48,162 nt of DNA from Agarophyton chilense. Its lineage: Eukaryota > Rhodophyta > Florideophyceae > Gracilariales > Gracilariaceae. The notes beneath the pieces are model-generated. The model ran no database searches, was not told the DNA's origin, and worked only from the letters and a program-made list of their open reading frames with translations. The stretch lies in the NCBI GenBank assembly GCA_030374765.1, contig JARGXX010000089.1, positions 1-48,162 of the forward strand, in the 5' to 3' direction. Shown here in pieces: positions 30,006 to 41,118 of this stretch (the stretch's first letter is position 1; each line of letters starts with the position of its first letter). Both the position numbers and the translations under genes were made by a program.

Positions 30006-30185
30006 TTATGTTGGGATGAGAAGGTTGGAAGAGAGGTGGAGAGCTCTCCACGGCTTCTTACATAGCCTCCTATGGCCCAAACACTGCTCTACTTATGTTG
30101 CTCCCTATCTAATGAAACGAACATTACTAACTTAACTAAGCCCAGAGTGGGGTTTTTAGCCCCGTTCTTGGACAGTTGGTCATTT

Positions 30186-31811
30186 CTAATTGGTTCCATT
30201 AGTTTGGTTTTGAGTGCTATTGGCTAAGTCCGAAGACTTTGCTCCTTTCGCAATAGCACTTATGACATGGCGAGCTACTCCATTACCTCGTCTGAAGACA
30301 AGAGTACGTGGCCATTTCTCTTGGATTCCACTTCGCGGGACTTGAACTTCCATTAGTTCCTTGAAGCGGCGCCAGAACATCTTAATGCGAGGATGGAATC
30401 TGCAGACTACCCATCCTCCCAAGTCTGGAGATGGTTTGACGAACTTCTCAAGATATTTCGCCCTGTCTTGGTAAGACACATATTCCAAAGCAGCCCGTAG
30501 ATGCTGTCCTGTGTATCCACGATTCGCTAACATTCGGAATAGGATGCTTACTTTGGCCTCCCACGTATGTTTATCGGAAGTGTTACGGAGATATCTTATC
30601 ATTTCTCCTTTCACGATTCCTGACAAAGTATGCGTGGGATGGTTGGACTTTCCATGGAGATATAGGAACTTGGAGATGGGCTTTGTGTATACCCGAATGT
30701 CCACAATGTTATGAAACATAAACCTCCTTCCTTTATATATCTCCAAGTCAAGATAGACTGCTTTTTTGGAGCTGATGTCCCATGTCATAGACAGGTTTGA
30801 ACAGGTGTTCAATCTATGCATGAGAGCCTCCGCAGTTGCCCTATCTCTGAGTATCACAAGTCCATCATCAATATAGCGGCGATTGATGATGATCTTGCTT
30901 ACAAAGTCCAAGAAGATTCCTCGAAACTTAAAGAACAAATAAAGGTTAGCAAATGCTGGAGCTACCGGTGTTCCAGTTGCTGTACCAATAAGCTGTCGAT
31001 GTACACCCTGTCCATCTGTTACATAGTTGTTAAACATGATGAACTCCAAAGCACGACACCAGAAGCCTTTGTTTGCCATGAATATGTGAGGCAATTCATG
31101 TAACAGAGTTCTTATGGCGTCTCTGATATCGATGCTGGGGTAACATCGCTCCACGTCATACGTCAAGAAGACACAGTCTGACGGGAGCTCTATATGTTCC
31201 AATTGCCTTACGGTTTGCCAGCTATTAACTGTTATAGCCGGAATCTTTTGCACCTCCTTGTTGAGAATGGTGCTAAGTTGTCTAGACAACCCCGACGTGA
31301 TGTACGAGTGTGACGCCGTGATCGGTCTAGACTTCACCGTAGGCTTGTGAATCTTCGGTAGTACATAGAAGGGTGCCGGGAACTTGGCGCCTAAAGCGTA
31401 TTCTAGCGTTTCATCTGTGAATTTCCTCCCCAGATTACATGCCAGCAAGATTGCGTTGAGGTTACCGAGGAGCCTTCCATGGGGGAATGAGCTTACCTCG
31501 GAGAATGCACCCTCACGAATCTCCTTGCGCACAAGGTCGTCGTAGAACTCTCGGCTCATAAGTGTGAGTCCGAGGTTCTTATCGGCTTGTTTGACGACCC
31601 AGTCCTTCGTCTTCATGTACTTAATACCTCGCATCAACGTTCGATGCAAGGCTGGGGGAATGTCATCCTCAATACGAGTGAGTTCTCTCTCAAACTTCCG
31701 TGTCACTCGCATAGCTAGGGGATGAACCATTCTCCCTGTCCCCGTTCCTAGTGCCTTAAAGAGGGGATCCACTGTATCTTCAAGGCATTCCTTTAATGGA
31801 GTTCGAAGCAT
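30186..31811 (-). CDS. Penelope-like reverse transcriptase (unit 3)
   Basis: 541 residues, same as unit 1. Confidence 0.93.
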   Translation of the reverse strand: MLRTPLKECLEDTVDPLFKALGTGTGRMVHPLAMRVTRKFERELTRIEDDIPPALHRTLMRGIKYMKTKDWVVKQADKNLGLTLMSREFYDDLVRKEIREGAFSEVSSFPHGRLLGNLNAILLACNLGRKFTDETLEYALGAKFPAPFYVLPKIHKPTVKSRPITASHSYITSGLSRQLSTILNKEVQKIPAITVNSWQTVRQLEHIELPSDCVFLTYDVERCYPSIDIRDAIRTLLHELPHIFMANKGFWCRALEFIMFNNYVTDGQGVHRQLIGTATGTPVAPAFANLYLFFKFRGIFLDFVSKIIINRRYIDDGLVILRDRATAEALMHRLNTCSNLSMTWDISSKKAVYLDLEIYKGRRFMFHNIVDIRVYTKPISKFLYLHGKSNHPTHTLSGIVKGEMIRYLRNTSDKHTWEAKVSILFRMLANRGYTGQHLRAALEYVSYQDRAKYLEKFVKPSPDLGGWVVCRFHPRIKMFWRRFKELMEVQVPRSGIQEKWPRTLVFRRGNGVARHVISAIAKGAKSSDLANSTQNQTNGTN

Positions 31812-31936
31812 GAACCCACCACCGACGGAGAGTACCTTTTTAACTTCAAAAGGTACTTCCTCGTCTTTGATTCCAACCGGTGGGTTATATTTGAACTCGC
31901 AGGAGAAGGAACGGGGCTTCCTTGGCCTGGAACGGT

Positions 31937-32824
31937 TTAATTTTGCCTGGCGCCCCGTCCGGCGGCGCCTGCCTTTCCGTTTTTCGGCTTCGGATTAGGC
32001 TTTACACTACTTTTCCCCGCTGCTTTAGCCCTGCCCTTTAGGGGCTTTTGTTTATTAGGGGCTTTTGGAGCTTTGGGGGGATTATTCTTATGAGAACTCT
32101 CCAAAACACTAATTCTATTTCTAAGGGCTGCTAGCTCCTTCCGCGTCTGATCGACCCCTTCTGGGGCCCCCTCTTCATCAGCCGATTGCGCGGATTTCTT
32201 CAGGAGGTCAGCTTTCTTTTTGGTGTTCTTTATGTAGCTACCTAGACCGCTCGCTATTGTGGCTTGTATCTTCTTATCATTCAGAGAAGATACAAACATT
32301 TCCTTGAACCTTTCACAGAGGTTCTTGGTTTGTTCATTGGTGACGTACGAAAGGCAAATGAGGCCCTCCGTAAGCGCCTCCTCCAAACTTTCGAAAGCTT
32401 CTTCGAGTAGTTTCCTTCGAGACTTTTTAAGCTCACGGACTTCGTCCAGTTTGGCTTGAATAAGAAGTTTCAGAAATTGTTTCGCAAAATTTTCCGAAAG
32501 TTGTTTGAACTGCGAGCTGTATTTGTCTATCTGAGCGCTTTGAAGCTGAGGCATACGGGGTACCACGATAGATTTCGGTATCGTATCCTCTTCAGCATGC
32601 TTCATCAATTGGCTCACATAGACTGTTCTGCGAGCGATCGTCTCATCCACTACTTGAATCTGTTTACGAAAGGGAGCGCAAACTTTTATTAAGAGTGGTT
32701 TCGTGAAGTCGAAGAGCATTTCGTCCGTACACTCCGGCTTATCGCCTAGGAGAGTTTCCTGGACTGGCTCGATTTCATCGACCTCTTCCTCTTGTGCACG
32801 TCTGACGATTGCACGACGAGGCAT
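31937..32824 (-). CDS. PLE ORF1 protein (unit 3)
   Basis: 295 residues, same as unit 1. Confidence 0.85.
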   Translation of the reverse strand: MPRRAIVRRAQEEEVDEIEPVQETLLGDKPECTDEMLFDFTKPLLIKVCAPFRKQIQVVDETIARRTVYVSQLMKHAEEDTIPKSIVVPRMPQLQSAQIDKYSSQFKQLSENFAKQFLKLLIQAKLDEVRELKKSRRKLLEEAFESLEEALTEGLICLSYVTNEQTKNLCERFKEMFVSSLNDKKIQATIASGLGSYIKNTKKKADLLKKSAQSADEEGAPEGVDQTRKELAALRNRISVLESSHKNNPPKAPKAPNKQKPLKGRAKAAGKSSVKPNPKPKNGKAGAAGRGARQN

Positions 32825-32868
32825 TGCGAAAGAGATTTGTGATCGGCGACGGCACCTACTCCGCGTAC

Positions 32869-32881
32869 AGGGGTTTTAGGG
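32869..32881 (+). repeat. Telomeric junction between units 3 and 4
   Basis: Same 13-bp telomeric sequence, same flanks. Confidence 0.93.
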
Positions 32882-33029
32882 ATTGAGTAAGGTGGTTGAA
32901 AGTGTGCTGCGTCGCGCAGAATGTAAGGGGGGGGAGAGAGAGAGACTGCTTAAGGACTAGGACGCCCTTGAAGCCGGAAGGGGAGGGGGAAAGGGAAAGG
33001 GAGGGGAAGCGGGGTGAAGTGAACGATGT

Positions 33030-33065
33030 GGCAGAGCGCTTTCGTCTTTATGACTCCTCAGTGCC
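33030..33065 (-). ncRNA. Type I hammerhead ribozyme motif, unit 4
   Basis: Core and stems unchanged. Confidence 0.83.
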
Positions 33066-33245
33066 TTATGTTGGGATGAGAAGGTTGGAAGAGAGGTGGA
33101 GAGCTCTCCACGGCTTCTTACATAGCCTCCTATGGCCCAAACACTGCTCTACTTATGTTGCTCCCTATCTAATGAAACGAACATTACTAACTTAACTAAG
33201 CCCAGAGTGGGGTTTTTAGCCCCGTTCTTGGACAGTTGGTCATTT

Positions 33246-34871
33246 CTAATTGGTTCCATTAGTTTGGTTTTGAGTGCTATTGGCTAAGTCCGAAGACTTT
33301 GCTCCTTTCGCAATAGCACTTATGACATGGCGAGCTACTCCATTACCTCGTCTGAAGACAAGAGTACGTGGCCATTTCTCTTGGATTCCACTTCGCGGGA
33401 CTTGAACTTCCATTAGTTCCTTGAAGCGGCGCCAGAACATCTTAATGCGAGGATGGAATCTGCAGACTACCCATCCTCCCAAGTCTGGAGATGGTTTGAC
33501 GAACTTCTCAAGATATTTCGCCCTGTCTTGGTAAGACACATATTCCAAAGCAGCCCGTAGATGCTGTCCTGTGTATCCACGATTCGCTAACATTCGGAAT
33601 AGGATGCTTACTTTGGCCTCCCACGTATGTTTATCGGAAGTGTTACGGAGATATCTTATCATTTCTCCTTTCACGATTCCTGACAAAGTATGCGTGGGAT
33701 GGTTGGACTTTCCATGGAGATATAGGAACTTGGAGATGGGCTTTGTGTATACCCGAATGTCCACAATGTTATGAAACATAAACCTCCTTCCTTTATATAT
33801 CTCCAAGTCAAGATAGACTGCTTTTTTGGAGCTGATGTCCCATGTCATAGACAGGTTTGAACAGGTGTTCAATCTATGCATGAGAGCCTCCGCAGTTGCC
33901 CTATCTCTGAGTATCACAAGTCCATCATCAATATAGCGGCGATTGATGATGATCTTGCTTACAAAGTCCAAGAAGATTCCTCGAAACTTAAAGAACAAAT
34001 AAAGGTTAGCAAATGCTGGAGCTACCGGTGTTCCAGTTGCTGTACCAATAAGCTGTCGATGTACACCCTGTCCATCTGTTACATAGTTGTTAAACATGAT
34101 GAACTCCAAAGCACGACACCAGAAGCCTTTGTTTGCCATGAATATGTGAGGCAATTCATGTAACAGAGTTCTTATGGCGTCTCTGATATCGATGCTGGGG
34201 TAACATCGCTCCACGTCATACGTCAAGAAGACACAGTCTGACGGGAGCTCTATATGTTCCAATTGCCTTACGGTTTGCCAGCTATTAACTGTTATAGCCG
34301 GAATCTTTTGCACCTCCTTGTTGAGAATGGTGCTAAGTTGTCTAGACAACCCCGACGTGATGTACGAGTGTGACGCCGTGATCGGTCTAGACTTCACCGT
34401 AGGCTTGTGAATCTTCGGTAGTACATAGAAGGGTGCCGGGAACTTGGCGCCTAAAGCGTATTCTAGCGTTTCATCTGTGAATTTCCTCCCCAGATTACAT
34501 GCCAGCAAGATTGCGTTGAGGTTACCGAGGAGCCTTCCATGGGGGAATGAGCTTACCTCGGAGAATGCACCCTCACGAATCTCCTTGCGCACAAGGTCGT
34601 CGTAGAACTCTCGGCTCATAAGTGTGAGTCCGAGGTTCTTATCGGCTTGTTTGACGACCCAGTCCTTCGTCTTCATGTACTTAATACCTCGCATCAACGT
34701 TCGATGCAAGGCTGGGGGAATGTCATCCTCAATACGAGTGAGTTCTCTCTCAAACTTCCGTGTCACTCGCATAGCTAGGGGATGAACCATTCTCCCTGTC
34801 CCCGTTCCTAGTGCCTTAAAGAGGGGATCCACTGTATCTTCAAGGCATTCCTTTAATGGAGTTCGAAGCAT
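33246..34871 (-). CDS. Penelope-like reverse transcriptase (unit 4)
   Basis: 541 residues, same as unit 1. Confidence 0.93.
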   Translation of the reverse strand: MLRTPLKECLEDTVDPLFKALGTGTGRMVHPLAMRVTRKFERELTRIEDDIPPALHRTLMRGIKYMKTKDWVVKQADKNLGLTLMSREFYDDLVRKEIREGAFSEVSSFPHGRLLGNLNAILLACNLGRKFTDETLEYALGAKFPAPFYVLPKIHKPTVKSRPITASHSYITSGLSRQLSTILNKEVQKIPAITVNSWQTVRQLEHIELPSDCVFLTYDVERCYPSIDIRDAIRTLLHELPHIFMANKGFWCRALEFIMFNNYVTDGQGVHRQLIGTATGTPVAPAFANLYLFFKFRGIFLDFVSKIIINRRYIDDGLVILRDRATAEALMHRLNTCSNLSMTWDISSKKAVYLDLEIYKGRRFMFHNIVDIRVYTKPISKFLYLHGKSNHPTHTLSGIVKGEMIRYLRNTSDKHTWEAKVSILFRMLANRGYTGQHLRAALEYVSYQDRAKYLEKFVKPSPDLGGWVVCRFHPRIKMFWRRFKELMEVQVPRSGIQEKWPRTLVFRRGNGVARHVISAIAKGAKSSDLANSTQNQTNGTN

Positions 34872-34996
34872 GAACCCACCACCGACGGAGAGTACCTTTT
34901 TAACTTCAAAAGGTACTTCCTCGTCTTTGATTCCAACCGGTGGGTTATATTTGAACTCGCAGGAGAAGGAACGGGGCTTCCTTGGCCTGGAACGGT

Positions 34997-35884
34997 TTAA
35001 TTTTGCCTGGCGCCCCGTCCGGCGGCGCCTGCCTTTCCGTTTTTCGGCTTCGGATTAGGCTTTACACTACTTTTCCCCGCTGCTTTAGCCCTGCCCTTTA
35101 GGGGCTTTTGTTTATTAGGGGCTTTTGGAGCTTTGGGGGGATTATTCTTATGAGAACTCTCCAAAACACTAATTCTATTTCTAAGGGCTGCTAGCTCCTT
35201 CCGCGTCTGATCGACCCCTTCTGGGGCCCCCTCTTCATCAGCCGATTGCGCGGATTTCTTCAGGAGGTCAGCTTTCTTTTTGGTGTTCTTTATGTAGCTA
35301 CCTAGACCGCTCGCTATTGTGGCTTGTATCTTCTTATCATTCAGAGAAGATACAAACATTTCCTTGAACCTTTCACAGAGGTTCTTGGTTTGTTCATTGG
35401 TGACGTACGAAAGGCAAATGAGGCCCTCCGTAAGCGCCTCCTCCAAACTTTCGAAAGCTTCTTCGAGTAGTTTCCTTCGAGACTTTTTAAGCTCACGGAC
35501 TTCGTCCAGTTTGGCTTGAATAAGAAGTTTCAGAAATTGTTTCGCAAAATTTTCCGAAAGTTGTTTGAACTGCGAGCTGTATTTGTCTATCTGAGCGCTT
35601 TGAAGCTGAGGCATACGGGGTACCACGATAGATTTCGGTATCGTATCCTCTTCAGCATGCTTCATCAATTGGCTCACATAGACTGTTCTGCGAGCGATCG
35701 TCTCATCCACTACTTGAATCTGTTTACGAAAGGGAGCGCAAACTTTTATTAAGAGTGGTTTCGTGAAGTCGAAGAGCATTTCGTCCGTACACTCCGGCTT
35801 ATCGCCTAGGAGAGTTTCCTGGACTGGCTCGATTTCATCGACCTCTTCCTCTTGTGCACGTCTGACGATTGCACGACGAGGCAT
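34997..35884 (-). CDS. PLE ORF1 protein (unit 4)
   Basis: 295 residues, same as unit 1. Confidence 0.85.
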   Translation of the reverse strand: MPRRAIVRRAQEEEVDEIEPVQETLLGDKPECTDEMLFDFTKPLLIKVCAPFRKQIQVVDETIARRTVYVSQLMKHAEEDTIPKSIVVPRMPQLQSAQIDKYSSQFKQLSENFAKQFLKLLIQAKLDEVRELKKSRRKLLEEAFESLEEALTEGLICLSYVTNEQTKNLCERFKEMFVSSLNDKKIQATIASGLGSYIKNTKKKADLLKKSAQSADEEGAPEGVDQTRKELAALRNRISVLESSHKNNPPKAPKAPNKQKPLKGRAKAAGKSSVKPNPKPKNGKAGAAGRGARQN

Positions 35885-35928
35885 TGCGAAAGAGATTTGT
35901 GATCGGCGACGGCACCTACTCCGCGTAC

Positions 35929-35941
35929 AGGGGTTTTAGGG
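35929..35941 (+). repeat. Telomeric junction between units 4 and 5
   Basis: Same 13-bp telomeric sequence, same flanks. Confidence 0.93.
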
Positions 35942-36088
35942 ATTGAGTAAGGTGGTTGAAAGTGTGCTGCGTCGCGCAGAATGTAAGGGGGGGAGAGAGA
36001 GAGACTGCTTAAGGACTAGGACGCCCTTGAAGCCGGAAGGGGAGGGGGAAAGGGAAAGGGAGGGGAAGCGGGGTGAAGTGAACGATGT

Positions 36089-36124
36089 GGCAGAGCGCTT
36101 TCGTCTTTATGACTCCTCAGTGCC
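36089..36124 (-). ncRNA. Type I hammerhead ribozyme motif, unit 5
   Basis: Core and stems unchanged although the surrounding 3' region has indels. Confidence 0.83.
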
Positions 36125-36303
36125 TTATGTTGGGATGAGAAGGTTGGAAGAGAGGTGGAGAGCTCTCCACGGCTTCTTACATAGCCTCCTATGGCCCAAC
36201 ACTGCTCTACTTATGTTGCTCCCTATCTAATGAAACGAACATTACTAACTTAACTAAGCCCAGAGTGGGGTTTTTAGCCCCGTTCTTGGACAGTTGGTCA
36301 TTT

Positions 36304-37929
36304 CTAATTGGTTCCATTAGTTTGGTTTTGAGTGCTATTGGCTAAGTCCGAAGACTTTGCTCCTTTCGCAATAGCACTTATGACATGGCGAGCTACTCCA
36401 TTACCTCGTCTGAAGACAAGAGTACGTGGCCATTTCTCTTGGATTCCACTTCGCGGGACTTGAACTTCCATTAGTTCCTTGAAGCGGCGCCAGAACATCT
36501 TAATGCGAGGATGGAATCTGCAGACTACCCATCCTCCCAAGTCTGGAGATGGTTTGACGAACTTCTCAAGATATTTCGCCCTGTCTTGGTAAGACACATA
36601 TTCCAAAGCAGCCCGTAGATGCTGTCCTGTGTATCCACGATTCGCTAACATTCGGAATAGGATGCTTACTTTGGCCTCCCACGTATGTTTATCGGAAGTG
36701 TTACGGAGATATCTTATCATTTCTCCTTTCACGATTCCTGACAAAGTATGCGTGGGATGGTTGGACTTTCCATGGAGATATAGGAACTTGGAGATGGGCT
36801 TTGTGTATACCCGAATGTCCACAATGTTATGAAACATAAACCTCCTTCCTTTATATATCTCCAAGTCAAGATAGACTGCTTTTTTGGAGCTGATGTCCCA
36901 TGTCATAGACAGGTTTGAACAGGTGTTCAATCTATGCATGAGAGCCTCCGCAGTTGCCCTATCTCTGAGTATCACAAGTCCATCATCAATATAGCGGCGA
37001 TTGATGATGATCTTGCTTACAAAGTCCAAGAAGATTCCTCGAAACTTAAAGAACAAATAAAGGTTAGCAAATGCTGGAGCTACCGGTGTTCCAGTTGCTG
37101 TACCAATAAGCTGTCGATGTACACCCTGTCCATCTGTTACATAGTTGTTAAACATGATGAACTCCAAAGCACGACACCAGAAGCCTTTGTTTGCCATGAA
37201 TATGTGAGGCAATTCATGTAACAGAGTTCTTATGGCGTCTCTGATATCGATGCTGGGGTAACATCGCTCCACGTCATACGTCAAGAAGACACAGTCTGAC
37301 GGGAGCTCTATATGTTCCAATTGCCTTACGGTTTGCCAGCTATTAACTGTTATAGCCGGAATCTTTTGCACCTCCTTGTTGAGAATGGTGCTAAGTTGTC
37401 TAGACAACCCCGACGTGATGTACGAGTGTGACGCCGTGATCGGTCTAGACTTCACCGTAGGCTTGTGAATCTTCGGTAGTACATAGAAGGGTGCCGGGAA
37501 CTTGGCGCCTAAAGCGTATTCTAGCGTTTCATCTGTGAATTTCCTCCCCAGATTACATGCCAGCAAGATTGCGTTGAGGTTACCGAGGAGCCTTCCATGG
37601 GGGAATGAGCTTACCTCGGAGAATGCACCCTCACGAATCTCCTTGCGCACAAGGTCGTCGTAGAACTCTCGGCTCATAAGTGTGAGTCCGAGGTTCTTAT
37701 CGGCTTGTTTGACGACCCAGTCCTTCGTCTTCATGTACTTAATACCTCGCATCAACGTTCGATGCAAGGCTGGGGGAATGTCATCCTCAATACGAGTGAG
37801 TTCTCTCTCAAACTTCCGTGTCACTCGCATAGCTAGGGGATGAACCATTCTCCCTGTCCCCGTTCCTAGTGCCTTAAAGAGGGGATCCACTGTATCTTCA
37901 AGGCATTCCTTTAATGGAGTTCGAAGCAT
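36304..37929 (-). CDS. Penelope-like reverse transcriptase (unit 5)
   Basis: 541 residues, protein identical to that of units 1-4. Confidence 0.93.
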   Translation of the reverse strand: MLRTPLKECLEDTVDPLFKALGTGTGRMVHPLAMRVTRKFERELTRIEDDIPPALHRTLMRGIKYMKTKDWVVKQADKNLGLTLMSREFYDDLVRKEIREGAFSEVSSFPHGRLLGNLNAILLACNLGRKFTDETLEYALGAKFPAPFYVLPKIHKPTVKSRPITASHSYITSGLSRQLSTILNKEVQKIPAITVNSWQTVRQLEHIELPSDCVFLTYDVERCYPSIDIRDAIRTLLHELPHIFMANKGFWCRALEFIMFNNYVTDGQGVHRQLIGTATGTPVAPAFANLYLFFKFRGIFLDFVSKIIINRRYIDDGLVILRDRATAEALMHRLNTCSNLSMTWDISSKKAVYLDLEIYKGRRFMFHNIVDIRVYTKPISKFLYLHGKSNHPTHTLSGIVKGEMIRYLRNTSDKHTWEAKVSILFRMLANRGYTGQHLRAALEYVSYQDRAKYLEKFVKPSPDLGGWVVCRFHPRIKMFWRRFKELMEVQVPRSGIQEKWPRTLVFRRGNGVARHVISAIAKGAKSSDLANSTQNQTNGTN

Positions 37930-38054
37930 GAACCCACCACCGACGGAGAGTACCTTTTTAACTTCAAAAGGTACTTCCTCGTCTTTGATTCCAACCGGTG
38001 GGTTATATTTGAACTCGCAGGAGAAGGAACGGGGCTTCCTTGGCCTGGAACGGT

Positions 38055-38942
38055 TTAATTTTGCCTGGCGCCCCGTCCGGCGGCGCCTGCCTTTCCGTTT
38101 TTCGGCTTCGGATTAGGCTTTACACTACTTTTCCCCGCTGCTTTAGCCCTGCCCTTTAGGGGCTTTTGTTTATTAGGGGCTTTTGGAGCTTTGGGGGGAT
38201 TATTCTTACGAGAACTCTCCAAAACACTAATTCTATTTCTAAGGGCTGCTAGCTCCTTCCGCGTCTGATCGACCCCTTCTGGGGCCCCCTCTTCATCAGC
38301 CGATTGCGCGGATTTCTTCAGGAGGTCAGCTTTCTTTTTGGTGTTCTTTATGTAGCTACCTAGACCGCTCGCTATTGTGGCTTGTATCTTCTTATCATTC
38401 AGAGAAGATACAAACATTTCCTTGAACCTTTCACAGAGGTTCTTGGTTTGTTCATTGGTGACGTACGAAAGGCAAATGAGGCCCTCCGTAAGCGCCTCCT
38501 CCAAACTTTCGAAAGCTTCTTCGAGTAGTTTCCTTCGAGACTTTTTAAGCTCACGGACTTCGTCCAGTTTGGCTTGAATAAGAAGTTTCAGAAATTGTTT
38601 CGCAAAATTTTCCGAAAGTTGTTTGAACTGCGAGCTGTATTTGTCTATCTGAGCGCTTTGAAGCTGAGGCATACGGGGTACCACGATAGATTTCGGTATC
38701 GTATCCTCTTCAGCATGCTTCATCAATTGGCTCACATAGACTGTTCTGCGAGCGATCGTCTCATCCACTACTTGAATCTGTTTACGAAAGGGAGCGCAAA
38801 CTTTTATTAAGAGTGGTTTCGTGAAGTCGAAGAGCATTTCGTCCGTACACTCCGGCTTATCGCCTAGGAGAGTTTCCTGGACTGGCTCGATTTCATCGAC
38901 CTCTTCCTCTTGTGCACGTCTGACGATTGCACGACGAGGCAT
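38055..38942 (-). CDS. PLE ORF1 protein (unit 5), His-to-Arg variant
   Basis: 295 residues. One residue differs from units 1-4: Arg replaces His in the ESSHKNN segment. Units 6-8 share the same base change. Confidence 0.85.
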   Translation of the reverse strand: MPRRAIVRRAQEEEVDEIEPVQETLLGDKPECTDEMLFDFTKPLLIKVCAPFRKQIQVVDETIARRTVYVSQLMKHAEEDTIPKSIVVPRMPQLQSAQIDKYSSQFKQLSENFAKQFLKLLIQAKLDEVRELKKSRRKLLEEAFESLEEALTEGLICLSYVTNEQTKNLCERFKEMFVSSLNDKKIQATIASGLGSYIKNTKKKADLLKKSAQSADEEGAPEGVDQTRKELAALRNRISVLESSRKNNPPKAPKAPNKQKPLKGRAKAAGKSSVKPNPKPKNGKAGAAGRGARQN

Positions 38943-38986
38943 TGCGAAAGAGATTTGTGATCGGCGACGGCACCTACTCCGCGTAC

Positions 38987-38999
38987 AGGGGTTTTAGGG
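38987..38999 (+). repeat. Telomeric junction between units 5 and 6
   Basis: Same 13-bp telomeric sequence, same flanks. Confidence 0.93.
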
Positions 39000-39147
39000 A
39001 TTGAGTAAGGTGGTTGAAAGTGTGCTGCGTCGCGCAGAATGTAAGGGGGGGGAGAGAGAGAGACTGCTTAAGGACTAGGACGCCCTTGAAGCCGGAAGGG
39101 GAGGGGGAAAGGGAAAGGGAGGGGAAGCGGGGTGAAGTGAACGATGT

Positions 39148-39183
39148 GGCAGAGCGCTTTCGTCTTTATGACTCCTCAGTGCC
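39148..39183 (-). ncRNA. Type I hammerhead ribozyme motif, unit 6
   Basis: Core and stems unchanged. Confidence 0.82.
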
Positions 39184-39363
39184 TTATGTTGGGATGAGAA
39201 GGTTGGAAGAGAGGTGGAGAGCTCTCCACGGCTTCTTACATAGCCTCCTATGGCCCAAGCACTGCTCTACTTATGTTGCTCCCTATCTAATGAAACGAAC
39301 ATTACTAACTTAACTAAGCCCAGAGTGGGGTTTTTAGCCCCGTTCTTGGACAGTTGGTCATTT

Positions 39364-40993
39364 CTAATTGGTTCCATTAGTTTGGTTTTGAGTGCTATTG
39401 GCTAAGTCCGAAGACTTTGCTCCTTTCGCAATAGCACTTATGACATGGCGAGCTACTCCATTACCTCGTCTGAAGACAAGAGTACGTGGCCATTTCTCTT
39501 GGATTCCACTTCGCGGGACTTGAACTTCCATTAGTTCCTTGAAGCGGCGCCAGAACATCTTAATGCGAGGATGGAATCTGCAGACTACCCATCCTCCCAA
39601 GTCTGGAGATGGTTTGACGAACTTCTCAAGATATTTCGCCCTGTCTTGGTAAGACACATATTCCAAAGCAGCCCGTAGATGCTGTCCTGTGTATCCACGA
39701 TTCGCTAACATTCGGAATAGGATGCTTACTTTGGCCTCCCACGTATGTTTATCGGAAGTGTTACGGAGATATCTTATCATTTCTCCTTTCACGATTCCTG
39801 ACAAAGTATGCGTGGGATGGTTGGACTTTCCATGGAGATATAGGAACTTGGAGATGGGCTTTGTGTATACCCGAATGTCCACAATGTTATGAAACATAAA
39901 CCTCCTTCCTTTATATATCTCCAAGTCAAGATAGACTGCTTTTTTGGAGCTGATGTCCCATGTCATAGACAGGTTTGAACAGGTGTTCAATCTATGCATG
40001 AGAGCCTCCGCAGTTGCCCTATCTCTGAGTATCACAAGTCCATCATCAATATAGCGGCGATTGATGATGATCTTGCTTACAAAGTCCAAGAAGATTCCTC
40101 GAAACTTAAAGAACAAATAAAGGTTAGCAAATGCTGGAGCTACCGGTGTTCCAGTTGCTGTACCAATAAGCTGTCGATGTACACCCTGTCCATCTGTTAC
40201 ATAGTTGTTAAACATGATGAACTCCAAAGCACGACACCAGAAGCCTTTGTTTGCCATGAATATGTGAGGCAATTCATGTAACAGAGTTCTTATGGCGTCT
40301 CTGATATCGATGCTGGGGTAACATCGCTCCACGTCATACGTCAAGAAGACACAGTCTGACGGGAGCTCTATATGTTTCCAATTGCCTTACGGTTTGCCAG
40401 CTATTAACTGTTATAGCCGGAATCTTTTGCACCTCCTTGTTGAGAATGGTGCTAAGTTGTCTAGACAACCCCGACGTGATGTACGAGTGTGACGCCGTGA
40501 TCGGTCTAGACTTCACCGTAGGCTTGTGAATCTTCGGTAGTACATAGAAGGGTGCCGGGAACTTGGCGCCTAAAGCGTATTCTAGCGTTTCATCTGTGAA
40601 TTTCCTCCCCAGATTACATGCCAGCAAGATTGCGTTGAGGTTACCGAGGAGCCTTCCATGGGGGAATGAGCTTACCTCGGAGAATGCACCCTCACGAATC
40701 TCCTTGCGCACAAGGTCGTCGTAGAACTCTCGGCTCATAAGTGTGAGTCCGAGGTTCTTATCGGCTTGTTTGACGACCCAGTCCTTCGTCTTTTCATTTA
40801 CTTAATACCTCGCATCAACGTTCGATGCAAGGCTGGGGGAATGTCATCCTCAATACGAGTGAGTTCTCTCTCAAACTTCCGTGTCCACTCGCATAGCTCT
40901 GGGAGGAACCATTCTCCCTGTCCCCGTTCCTAGTGCCTTAAAGAGGGGATCCACTGTATCTTCAAGGCATTCCTTTAATGGAGTTCGAAGCAT
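39364..40993 (-). pseudogene. PLE reverse transcriptase, frameshifted (unit 6)
   Basis: An extra T near 40375, just upstream (in RNA order) of motif A, breaks the frame. More changes occur near 40790-40800, where the MKTKD region is scrambled, and near 40885-40905. The downstream part with motifs A to thumb is still open (39364-40344). The breaks may be real or consensus errors. Confidence 0.8.
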
Positions 40994-41118
40994 GAACCCA
41001 CCACCGACGGAGAGTACCTTTTTAACTTCAAAAGGTACTTCCTCGTCTTTGATTCCAACCGGTGGGTTATATTTGAACTCGCAGGAGAAGGAACGGGGCT
41101 TCCTTGGCCTGGAACGGT

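Larger units (their letters stand above)
29822..32868 (-). mobile_element. PLE unit 3 (3047 bp)
   Basis: Same length as units 1 and 2; both frames intact. Confidence 0.93.
32882..35928 (-). mobile_element. PLE unit 4 (3047 bp)
   Basis: Last of the four units with an exact 3,060-bp period; both frames intact. Confidence 0.93.
35942..38986 (-). mobile_element. PLE unit 5 (3045 bp), first variant unit
   Basis: Two one-base losses in the non-coding 3' region (one G in the G-run near 35990, one A near 36200) and a coding T-to-C change near 38210. Both frames remain intact. Confidence 0.92.
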